Assembly: GCA_009775195.1 (NCBI GenBank)
Contig: VSPF01000119.1
Location: 1-8,936, forward strand
DNA from: Muribaculaceae bacterium
GTDB taxonomy: Bacteria; Bacteroidota; Bacteroidia; Bacteroidales; Muribaculaceae
Reading direction: 5' to 3'
DNA: 8,936 nt
Shown here: piece after piece, positions 1 to 7,900 of the stretch
Position numbering within the stretch: position 1 is the first letter of the stretch
Layout: each line of letters starts with the position of its first letter
Translations under genes and position numbers: made by a program
The notes under the pieces: model-generated
The model's database searches: none
What the model was told of the DNA's origin: nothing
What the model saw: the letters and a program-made list of their open reading frames with translations, nothing else

Positions 1-1044
1 GTTTGACTCGACAAAGAGCGACTCGCCCACGCCGAAAGTCTTGACATGGCGGCGAGGTTCGCCGGCGGCGTTCTTCCCCTCTATTTCTATCCGTGCCCTC
101 GGAGGCTTGTTGGGCGACAGCACTATATCGTCAAGATACATATAGCCGTTTGTGCCTCGCAGATTTTTGAGCTCGAAGCCTATCACGCATATTCGCTTCA
201 CAAGTCGCTCCTGATAGGCGTCGAGGGCGTCGAGGGCATAGACAGTGTCGTGCCTGGTCTTGTGCGTGGCCGAGTAGTTGAGAACGAAGAGGGGGTTAAA
301 CTTCTTGAGGGCCGACTGCGTGGCCGCGCCCTCCATCTTCTGCGGCTCGTCCATGATGATAATCGGGCGGTTGGCGGCAATCACGTCGATGGGGCGGCGC
401 GAGGCGAACTCGTCGCGCTTCGAGTAGATGATACGGCTTTCCTTTGAGCGGCCACCCTCTTTGAGCGACGCGGCAAATGCCTGCGTATTGATTATCATCA
501 CGTTCAGCCCGGCGTCCTGACTGAACTGGTCGAGCTGGTTGAGGTTCGAGCTGTTGTAGACAAACCACCGCGCCTTCTTGCCATAATGTTCCATAAAGTG
601 CTCTTCGAGCATACGGAACGACTTGGCCACACCCTCGCGAATCGCTATGCTCGGCACTACGATGATAAACTTCGACCAGCCATAGAGCTTGTTGAGCTCA
701 AACATCGTCTTGATATATACATAGGTCTTACCTGTGCCGGTCTCCATCTCGACATCGAGGTTGACCGCGCCGAGGCCGTCGATTCTCGTAAGAGATTTAG
801 AAAGAGGTACCCCTGCGGCAGACTGCACCGCATGAAGGTTTTCGAGAAGCTGCGTTGCCGTCAGTTCCTCGTCGGCATTGCGGTAGCCGTCATCGTCACC
901 GTCAAAACGGAACGTACCCTTTTGAAGTCGGCCCAAGTCGCGACGGTAATGTGTGGCGTCGCGATTTGGTTGCCCGGTGAAGATGGCGGTTGTGTTCTCG
1001 ACCGCATCCGTCTGATAGCCTTGAATCTTAAACTTGAACTTCAT
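1..1044 (-). CDS. res: Type III restriction enzyme Res subunit, DEAD/DEAH-type ATPase (N-terminal 348 aa, cut by window edge)
   Basis: I translated this from the ATG at 1044; it stays open for 348 codons to the window edge. It begins MKFKFKIQGYQTDAV, the Q-motif-like start of type III Res proteins. Walker A (TGTGKT) is at residues 102-107, motif II (MDEPQ) at 231-235 and motif III (SAT) at 258-260. In this family Res forms a complex with Mod, hydrolyses ATP to translocate or switch on DNA, and cleaves beside unmethylated sites. The C-terminal helicase half and the PD-(D/E)XK nuclease domain would lie beyond the left edge and cannot be judged. Its ATG follows the mod stop codon by 3 nt, so the pair is translationally coupled. 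The large open frames on the opposite strand here are shadows. Confidence 0.93.
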   Translation of the reverse strand, partial: MKFKFKIQGYQTDAVENTTAIFTGQPNRDATHYRRDLGRLQKGTFRFDGDDDGYRNADEELTATQLLENLHAVQSAAGVPLSKSLTRIDGLGAVNLDVEMETGTGKTYVYIKTMFELNKLYGWSKFIIVVPSIAIREGVAKSFRMLEEHFMEHYGKKARWFVYNSSNLNQLDQFSQDAGLNVMIINTQAFAASLKEGGRSKESRIIYSKRDEFASRRPIDVIAANRPIIIMDEPQKMEGAATQSALKKFNPLFVLNYSATHKTRHDTVYALDALDAYQERLVKRICVIGFELKNLRGTNGYMYLDDIVLSPNKPPRARIEIEGKNAAGEPRRHVKTFGVGESLFVESN

Positions 1045-1047
1045 GGC

Positions 1048-2931
1048 TTAGATGATTTTGCGGACGGTTTCGGGCGAATAGTGGCGGAAGATTTGCTCGA
1101 AGTTGTCAAGGACATTGTCATTGGCAGCGGAAGCATCACGCATAACGAAGTATTGCGGCTTCATCTTCGCAATCTCTGTCACGGTGGATTCGTTTACCTC
1201 GGTGTCGAAGGTGGCAATAAGATAATTGCCGTCAACGAAGAACACCTTTTTGCCGTTGACCTCTTTTTCCTCAATCTTAGCGGAGAGTTCGATGTCGAGT
1301 TCGGGAAGAACTTGGAAAAGCAAGTCGAGCGGTGTACGGTCGGACTTGACGTTGTCAACGGTAGTGAAGATATTTTGAGCGTCGAAGTCTTCCGGTGTAT
1401 AGAATACGTCCTCCATATTCGACGAGTCGAGTTTGAGGACACGGAAGCCGGTGTCGAGGTCTTGACCGTTCAGACCCGCTTCCTCCTTGACTTTCTTGCC
1501 TGCGCGGCGAATACGTTCCTCACCGATTTGGCAGATTGTTTCGTAGCCAGCCTTACGTGCTTCGCTCTTTTCGTCGGTTACTTCGGGGAGCTGTACCATT
1601 ATGAACTTGCGCTTGCCACCATCCTCGGCGTTGAGCTTCATGACGGCATGAGCGGTAGTAGCACTGCCGCTGAAGAAGTCGAGAATAATAGAATCTTCAT
1701 CACAATTAGCAATACGCAATAACAGGTTTAGTAATTTCGTAGGCTTTGGACTGGTAAATAATTTACCCCCCATTAAACTTTTAACCTCCTCATCTGCTTC
1801 GTGATTATGTCCACCTTCAGAAAATGGGATTATAGTTCTTGGAACCACTCCATCATTTTTCAATTCACATAAGAAGGTCTTACGTGAAGGAGTGGACATT
1901 CCATCTTTGCCAAACCAAATCTCATTGTTTTCATCGAGTTCTTTAAGTTTATCTGCGCTATATGCGGAGAAACGGCCAGATGGTGGAGTAAATACAACTC
2001 CATTCTTAAATGTATAAGTGAAATCCGCATTAGACCCGCTTCTGGCATGGAGCGGTGTCGCTTTCCAGGGACCTTTTGGATGGTTGTCAGGATTTTTGTA
2101 AGCAGCATTCATCTCGTCAGTACGAGGCAATTTACCAATTACAAAATTATCTATGTTTTTGGCATAACATAGTATAAAATCATGGGTTGAAGAAAAGTAT
2201 TTGGCGTCATTTGCGATAGTGTACTTTTTCTCCCATGTTAGCTGTGCTAAAAAGTTATGCTCCCCAAAGATTTCATCGCATACTTTGCGAAGATTCTCGA
2301 CTTCACAGTCATCTATCGAAATGAAGACAACGCCATTGTCAGAAAGAAGATCGCGAGCGACTTTCAGACGAGGATATATCATATTGAGCCAATCAGTATG
2401 AAAGCGACCATTGCTTTCAGTATTTCGCTGCATCGGGTCAATGATTTGGTTTCCATCTTCATCAAAGGCTCCGCTTGTAGCCTCGAAGTCTTCACGCGAC
2501 TGTGCAAAATCGTCATTATAGACGAAGTCATTGCCTGTATTATAGGGAGGGTCTATGTAAATCATCTTGATGGCACCAAGATAGTTCTCGCGGAGAACTT
2601 TCAGCACATCAAGATTATCACCTTCGATATATAGATTTTCTGTATTCCAAAAATCTACGGAAGCATCGAGGTCGGGACGTAGAGTTTTGTCGGTAGACTC
2701 ATTTGCAAGACGCGAAGCGGCGCGCTTATCAGGCCACGTGAACTGATAGCGTTCCTCTGCCCCGTCGAGCAAATCCTTCGACAACTCGTCGCGTAGTTTG
2801 TCGAAGTCGATGGCAAGTTCGGCGGTGCCGTCCTTGCCTAACCGCTCAGTAACGCACTGAGGGAACAACGCGGCTATCTTTGCCACATTGCCCTCTGCTG
2901 CGTCAAGGGTTTTCATCCGTAGTTTATCCAT
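1048..2931 (-). CDS. mod: Type III restriction-modification Mod subunit, beta-class DNA adenine methyltransferase (627 aa)
   Basis: The protein has the beta-class order: motif IV DPPY at residues 127-130 (IYIDPPYNTGNDFVYND) and the SAM-binding FxGxG-like motif, DFFSGSATTAHAV, at 418-430. The region between them, about 220-410, is the target recognition domain. Length is normal for Mod. In this family the enzyme adds a methyl group to adenine N6 in an asymmetric site and gives Res its specificity. The start at 2931 overlaps the upstream membrane-protein gene by 8 bp; an ATG at 2916 (MKTLDAAEGNVAKIAALFP) is an equally good start and removes the overlap. Base composition is uneven: about 55% GC near 1500 but 35-40% from about 1690 to 2250, covering the recognition domain, which suggests domain exchange. 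No simple repeat tract that could cause phase variation is visible. Confidence 0.95.
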   Translation of the reverse strand: MDKLRMKTLDAAEGNVAKIAALFPQCVTERLGKDGTAELAIDFDKLRDELSKDLLDGAEERYQFTWPDKRAASRLANESTDKTLRPDLDASVDFWNTENLYIEGDNLDVLKVLRENYLGAIKMIYIDPPYNTGNDFVYNDDFAQSREDFEATSGAFDEDGNQIIDPMQRNTESNGRFHTDWLNMIYPRLKVARDLLSDNGVVFISIDDCEVENLRKVCDEIFGEHNFLAQLTWEKKYTIANDAKYFSSTHDFILCYAKNIDNFVIGKLPRTDEMNAAYKNPDNHPKGPWKATPLHARSGSNADFTYTFKNGVVFTPPSGRFSAYSADKLKELDENNEIWFGKDGMSTPSRKTFLCELKNDGVVPRTIIPFSEGGHNHEADEEVKSLMGGKLFTSPKPTKLLNLLLRIANCDEDSIILDFFSGSATTAHAVMKLNAEDGGKRKFIMVQLPEVTDEKSEARKAGYETICQIGEERIRRAGKKVKEEAGLNGQDLDTGFRVLKLDSSNMEDVFYTPEDFDAQNIFTTVDNVKSDRTPLDLLFQVLPELDIELSAKIEEKEVNGKKVFFVDGNYLIATFDTEVNESTVTEIAKMKPQYFVMRDASAANDNVLDNFEQIFRHYSPETVRKII

Positions 2932-3784
2932 ATATTATTTGATCTAATTTCGCTTTGTAGTCCTTATAAAAATATTGTGCTTCTAAGTATATGCTATTGA
3001 TACATATATCAGAATATTCGCACAAAATATCATGAAAGGGATTGTTTTTTTCTGCTTGAAAAAAGGGATATAGATAAGATTCTTCATTTAATGATTGTCT
3101 TATCTTATCTCGGCGCTCTAATGAATTGTAATCAGATACATCTAATTTGAAAAAGCATATAAATGTAGAGAACAACTCTAATAATCGCTTATAGTGTCTG
3201 TTCTGATTAGAAAAATAAGATTCACATTCAGGGAGTGAGGTCAATTCCAAAGATAGAGAATACCAAACCTTTTTAGTTGTTTCTATTCTATCTTTTATGT
3301 ATGCACAGATTTCAGGACCTGATAATTCCCTACTTTGCCATCTTTTTTTCATTATACAAATATCGTCCAAATCGAATAAGGCCATATATTCTGATAGTAC
3401 CGGACGAAGCGATGCAAGAGCAGATAAGCGGCTCTCGTACTTAATAGTGCGAAGAGTTAATTCACGATTTTGTTCGTTCTGCGCTTCGTTTGATTTACGA
3501 TTTAACTCGTTTTCTATTCTATTGGCATCTCTGTTTTCTTTATTCTGTGCGTTATTGCTCTTTATCTGTTTATAAAGAACAATTATAGTTACGGCACAGA
3601 AAATTAGAGAATTGATGTAAGATGCTAAAAAGTCCAACCATATAACAATAGAATTTTCGCCTCCAATATTGCTAAAATTCCATTTTGGCAATAACCAATT
3701 CAATAATGGTGGGATTATCAATACAATAAAGATGACAATATATACCCAATATTTATCAAGGAAGGATTCGTTATTGGATTTCAT
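2924..3784 (-). CDS. Two-TM coiled-coil membrane protein, candidate abortive-infection (putAbiC-like) effector (286 aa)
   Basis: Residues 12-32 and about 48-71 are two hydrophobic membrane segments. They are followed by a polar, Asn/Glu-rich stretch (about 72-112) with coiled-coil character, then a roughly 170-residue cytoplasmic domain rich in aromatic residues. This layout resembles proteins annotated as putative phage abortive infection proteins (putAbiC family). That is a resemblance in architecture, not a motif match, and no catalytic residues are evident. The ATG overlaps the upstream DUF4391 stop as ATGA, and the stop lies inside the mod start region, so it is translated in step with the restriction-modification genes. 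Yet it is far more AT-rich than its neighbours: the line 3001-3060 is about 28% GC, against about 60% at 7201-7260. This points to separate acquisition. It could instead be a membrane anchor or sensor for the complex. Confidence 0.85.
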   Translation of the reverse strand: MKSNNESFLDKYWVYIVIFIVLIIPPLLNWLLPKWNFSNIGGENSIVIWLDFLASYINSLIFCAVTIIVLYKQIKSNNAQNKENRDANRIENELNRKSNEAQNEQNRELTLRTIKYESRLSALASLRPVLSEYMALFDLDDICIMKKRWQSRELSGPEICAYIKDRIETTKKVWYSLSLELTSLPECESYFSNQNRHYKRLLELFSTFICFFKLDVSDYNSLERRDKIRQSLNEESYLYPFFQAEKNNPFHDILCEYSDICINSIYLEAQYFYKDYKAKLDQIIYG

Positions 3785-4380
3785 AGAAAAGTTTTCAGTT
3801 TTTGAAGTTCAAGGAAAAGTTCTCTTTTCCGACGGGGTTGCTTGGTTGCGTTCATTTGACGCTCCAATGCAGCTATCTGACGGAGTAATTTATCTCGTTC
3901 TTCATCGAGCTTAATTTGTTCAGTAAGCGAGTTTTCTTGATCAATTGAGAATTGGCCGATGGAAGAAACGATAGACTGCCACACAGCATCAAGATTGAGG
4001 CCAGTAAGCTCAACTGTTACAGAGTCCAACGATTGCCACGAAGTGGTAAATAGCTTGGTGTGATATACGGCAATCATAGCTTCGTCCTCGAAGAGAAGGA
4101 GATATATTACACGCTGCGGAATACTCTTGGCGAGAAGGGCGATATTCTTCGTGTCGAAGTCACGTGTTTTGAGCGTGACCTCGACAACAAAGATTTCTTT
4201 TACCTCTTGCCCCTCGGCAATAGCCGGAAGAGTGCGCGGAGCAATCCAGTTCACGAAGTCAAGACGCGCCACCTCTGCATCGAACGCATCGCGCCACGCC
4301 GGTTTCCAATCAAACCGGCGATAGAGCTGCGCCTTTGGCAAGCTGCGCTTAACTTCTGTGGACTGCGGTAGACCAAGCAT
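3781..4380 (-). CDS. DUF4391 domain protein (199 aa)
   Basis: The N-terminus reads LPQSTEVKRSLPKAQLYRRF, followed by WIAPRTLPAI and a strand-rich section (KEIFVVEVTLKTRDFD, IPQRVIYLLLFEDEAMIAVYHTK). This is the pattern I know for DUF4391, a domain of unknown biochemical function often found next to helicases and DNA methyltransferases. The C-terminal 45 residues (about 155-199) are charged and helical with Leu spacing (LLRQIAALERQM), a probable coiled coil for partner binding. The ATG at 4380 is the first gene start after the 239-bp palindromic spacer, and the stop overlaps the next gene by 4 bp. A role as adaptor between the helicase and the Mod-Res core is inference from position. No nuclease motif is obvious. 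Confidence 0.88.
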   Translation of the reverse strand: MLGLPQSTEVKRSLPKAQLYRRFDWKPAWRDAFDAEVARLDFVNWIAPRTLPAIAEGQEVKEIFVVEVTLKTRDFDTKNIALLAKSIPQRVIYLLLFEDEAMIAVYHTKLFTTSWQSLDSVTVELTGLNLDAVWQSIVSSIGQFSIDQENSLTEQIKLDEERDKLLRQIAALERQMNATKQPRRKRELFLELQKLKTFL

Positions 4381-4417
4381 AAGGTTTAACGAGAGTCCTC
4401 GGAGAGGACATTATTGT

Positions 4418-4567
4418 GGTTAACCCCGCGATTTTTCGTGGGGAGGATGGTAGACAAACCGGAAGTGGTGTCCTCGGAGAGGACGCAACAATATACACAG
4501 CGTCCTCTCCGAGAACTTCCATAGCCTCTTAGGTTATCTAACCCCACGAATAATCGTGGGGTTAACC
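4418..4567. repeat. 26-bp inverted repeats, 24/26 matching, each itself a hairpin
   Basis: The left arm is 4418-4443 and the right arm 4542-4567. Both start from the palindrome GGTTAACC and contain CCCCRCGA, a short loop and TCGTGGGG. The right copy extends as a perfect 11-bp stem (TAACCCCACGA at 4539-4549, TCGTGGGGTTA at 4554-4564) with a 4-nt loop ATAA. The left copy has an 8-bp stem (4424-4431 with 4436-4443), in which G4428 faces T4439, around a TTTT loop. On the minus strand the U-tracts after these stems are poor, so they are not ordinary terminators, though they could slow polymerase or protect RNA ends. Confidence 0.85.
4461..4520. repeat. Long central hairpin of the spacer palindrome
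   Basis: CTCGGAGAGGACGC at 4473-4486 pairs perfectly with GCGTCCTCTCCGAG at 4500-4513, giving 14 bp around a 13-nt loop (4487-4499). Below an asymmetric bulge, GGAAGT (4461-4466) pairs with ACTTCC (4515-4520). The stem is built from two opposed copies of the GTCCTC-GGA-GAGGAC dyad. Confidence 0.85.
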
Positions 4568-4619
4568 ATAACGACATCGTCTCCGACGAATTTCGACAGC
4601 TAACCACCTGTATTTTAAG

Positions 4620-4976
4620 TTATTTTCTCAACTGCTCAATCAGGGCATCTGCCATATTGATAGAGCGTTTAGCAATTTCAGGCATGTACGCTTTCATACC
4701 GATTTTGTTTGCCTGTATGGCTCCAACTTCCGCAGCCACACACTCTTTGGCTATCTCATATCGACGCTTCTCCCAATCGATAGAGGAATCGAGACATTCC
4801 GAATTGTCTATATCAGCTATAAAAGAAGAGCAGTTTAGAGATTCTTCACATTCACTGAGTGCCGGTGCAAACATTTTGTTAATGACAGCAAGAACTTTCT
4901 TAGCTGCTTCATTGTCTTGGCTTTCGAGGATTTCGATTATGCCAAGCACATCCATAATTGAGATTTTTAGATTCAT
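4620..4976 (-). CDS. Small protein of unknown function (118 aa)
   Basis: I do not recognise this protein. It is predicted to be soluble and mostly helical, with an acidic middle (EESLNCSSFIADIDNSE) and a basic, helical C-terminus (WEKRRYEIAKECVAAE … MADALIEQLRK). That tail is reminiscent of short Bacteroidales and phage-related hypothetical proteins ending in an IAK…ADALI.ELKK pattern; this is recollection, not a search. It starts 16 nt after the helicase stop, with no room for a promoter, so it should be co-transcribed with the helicase. An ATG at 4955 (MDVLGIIEIL) is an alternative start. It is followed by the palindromic spacer. A regulatory or complex-assembly role is possible but unsupported. 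Confidence 0.75.
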   Translation of the reverse strand: MNLKISIMDVLGIIEILESQDNEAAKKVLAVINKMFAPALSECEESLNCSSFIADIDNSECLDSSIDWEKRRYEIAKECVAAEVGAIQANKIGMKAYMPEIAKRSINMADALIEQLRK

Positions 4977-4992
4977 GTTAATAATATTTGAT

Positions 4993-7900
4993 TTATCTAA
5001 CTATTAAAAAGCATATTAACTCAAAGTCATCTAATCCTCGGACTTCGTTGCCGAAAAGTGAGCCGGAGTCGCCTTCGAGGAAGGAGAAAAGGTCGGTTTG
5101 CTCTTTGGTCTTAATGAGCGAGGCGATGGCATCGCCGAGCAGACGGGAGTATGTGCCCATACGCTGACCGTCGCGAGTCTCGGCGTTGAACTTGCGGCAC
5201 AATTCAAGTATCGGCTCAGACTTGCCACGGCAAAGGTGACGCATACGGTCGAGAAGTCCCTTCGGGTCGAGGTGGTCGATAATCACCTCCGACTCCTTCG
5301 AAATATATACCATATAGAAGGGATGCAGCCTGTTCTTTCGGTCGATATTGATGCCGTTGTTGCGGTTTTTGAGCACGAAAATCACGCCCGGGGGCGCGTC
5401 GTGCGCCGACGGCACAATGGCATGAAGGCCGAAAGGCGTATGCTCTATGTCGTGGCCACGGTGCATATAATCGAGCAGGTCGAGGCGGAACTCATTCAGC
5501 CCAAGGTCCATAATTGAAACGCCAGTGTTCATTTCCTCGATATCGACGACTTCCTCTTTGAGGCGCTCCAACTGGTCGCGGCGATATTTGAGGTCGCCCT
5601 GCTCTTCGGACGAAAGTGGATTATCGTCGCCGGTGGCGGTGAGTACCGACACTTTCATGCGCGCCTCGACGCGCCCTTTGAGATTGATATAATCGTCAAG
5701 GTCCATGTCGGGCCAATAGTTGACAAGCTGAATCACCGCGTTGCGCGAGCCTATACGGTCTATTCGGCCGAAACGCTGAATGATGCGCACGGGGTTCCAG
5801 TGTATGTCATAGTTAATCAGATAGTCGCAGTCTTGCAGGTTCTGGCCCTCCGAGATGCAGTCGGTGGCAATCAGCACATCGATTTCCTCGTTAAGTCCGG
5901 GGTATAGAGCAGCCTTTTCCTTTGAGATTGGAGAAAACAGTGTCAGAATCTTGTTGAAATCGAAACCGGCTCTCGAAACATCGCGAAGCGATGTCGCCAC
6001 ATTGTCGCCACTGATTAGGCCGATATGAGAGCCGAGTGATTTAACCATGGGGGCGATATTGTCGTAGAGATACTGGGCCGTGTCAGAAAAAGCGGTAAAG
6101 ACTATGATTTTCTTGTTGTCGCCGTTGATGGGATTGGCAAACTTGTTGCGGATGTCCTCAATCAGCATCTGCAGTTTGCTGTCGTGCCCGGGGGTGATGT
6201 CGGCAAGCATAAACAGCAGCGTGCTCAGATTGTCGAGGTCCTTGGCGAGATAGCCGCGCCACTGTATATAGTCCATGTCCTCAAGTGCGATTTTAGTCTT
6301 CTTGTTGCCGATAAAGACCGTGTCCTCGCGTTCGTCGAGGTCGAGGCCGTATGTGAAATCATAGTCACAAACCATCGTCGTTTCATGCTTGACCGCAAGT
6401 TCGTCGATGGCTTTTATCGTTGCTTCGATATACCGCTTGATTCTCTCGAGGGTAAGGCGGAAGGAGTTGACCGAACTTTCAAGGCGTTTGAGCAAGTTGA
6501 TGCTCATAAGTTGGCGTATACCTCGCTCACGTCCGCTACGCGACAGCCCTATGAATCGTCCATCCTCGCGCACATCTATATATTTCCCCAACCTGCTCGG
6601 CAAGATGAAATCAGACGGCGTATAGATTGCAAGGTTAAGCTCGGTAACGCTGACAAATATATCATTGAAGCTCACAGCCTTAGGCATATCCGTAAGCTTA
6701 GGTGCCCGCGAGATTGGTTTCAATCGCGTGGGGAACTTGCCTATATCGCTTGTGTCGTAATACTGCTCGATGTGTTTGCGGCTCCGGGCAATAGTCACGC
6801 TGTCGAGCACTTCAAAGAAATCGAAGCTCAACATTTCGAGCAATGCCTTTGTGGTGCGCTCCTCTGCCGGGAATTTCGACCAGCGGTTAAATGCCGTTTG
6901 TGCCTGACGGAAAATCTCTTCAAGAGAGGAGTTAGTAGAGAGAAGTGAGTCAAGTTTGGTGCTGTCGCCCTCATAGGCGAGGGCAAGCTGATTGCGCAGG
7001 TCGTTGAAGCGGTTGTTGACCGGCGTGGCCGAGAGCATCAGCACCTTGGTCTTGACTCCGGCACGGATAACCTTGTTCATCAACTGGAGATAGCGGTTCT
7101 CGCGCGGATTATCGTCGTTCTCGTCGGTGGTGACCTTGCCGCCGTTGCGAAAGTTGTGGCTCTCGTCAATCACGACAAGGTCGTAGTTGCCCCAGTTGAT
7201 ATGTTCGAGGTCGAGGCCGTTGCTTTGACCCGACGAGCGCGACAGGTCGGTGTGATAGAGTATGTCATAGCGCAGGCGGTCGGCCACAAGAGGGTTGTTG
7301 ACATAGTTGCTGCGGTACGTAACCCAGTTGTCGTGCAGCTTCTTCGGGCAGAGCACGAGTACCGACTTGTTGCGGTTCTCGTAATACTTTATGACCGACA
7401 GGGCCGTGAATGTCTTGCCAAGACCCACGGAGTCGGCAAGTATGCAGCCGTTATATTTTTCGAGCTTATTGATGATGGCCAGGGCGGCATCACGCTGGAA
7501 ATTGTAGAGCTTGTTCCATACGACGCTCGACTTGAAACCGGTAGCCTCGTTAGGCAACACGTCCTCGGATATATCTTCGAGAAATTCGTTGAAGATGTTA
7601 TAGAGCGTCACGAAGTAGATAAACTCCGGGGCGTTTTCTTTGTAAGCGTTGGTGATGTTGTCGAGTACCTGCTCGGTCACGACTTGCAGCTTTTCGTTGT
7701 CGTGCCACACCTGGTCGAAAAGATTCAGATAGAATTGCGACAAAGGGGCATCGGTGCGTTGCACGAACTGGTAGGCATTGTTACCGCGCTCACAGCCGAG
7801 GTCTACGGTGGTAAACCCTGTTATGGGCATATAGTTGGTATCGTCAACATTGACGAATCCCATCATATTTTCGCCGGTGCGGTTAGATTTGAAACATGCC

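Larger units (their letters stand above)
4383..4605. repeat. About 223-bp imperfect palindrome filling the spacer between the small gene and the DUF4391 gene
   Basis: The whole spacer has mirror symmetry around about 4492. Paired pieces include GGTT at 4383-4386 with AACC at 4602-4605; a dyad centred at 4402 with another at 4583; a 26-bp arm at 4418-4443 with its inverted copy at 4542-4567 (24 of 26 matching); and GGAAGT at 4461-4466 with ACTTCC at 4515-4520. As RNA it would form a long rod or a set of hairpins; as DNA it could extrude as a cruciform. It resembles a MITE-like insertion in having inverted ends, but I see no target-site duplication beside 4418-4567. It splits the helicase/small-protein pair from the four downstream genes. 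No protein-coding role is credible. Confidence 0.85.

Noticed and set aside
586..1722. Long open frame of 378 codons on the plus strand
   Set aside because: It lies opposite res and mod, whose motifs are intact on the minus strand. Its translation has no recognisable domain and arises from codon bias.
4418..4443. Simple rho-independent terminator behind the small gene
   Set aside because: The stems lack a following U-tract on the minus strand; the tract of T at 4432-4435 lies in the loop.
4395..4589. CRISPR array
   Set aside because: Repeats are few, alternate in orientation and form one palindrome, with no regular spacers and no cas genes.
4386..4607. 73-codon minus-strand frame across the spacer
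   Set aside because: Its repeated VLSED segments simply reflect the inverted and direct DNA repeats, and it has no plausible start context.
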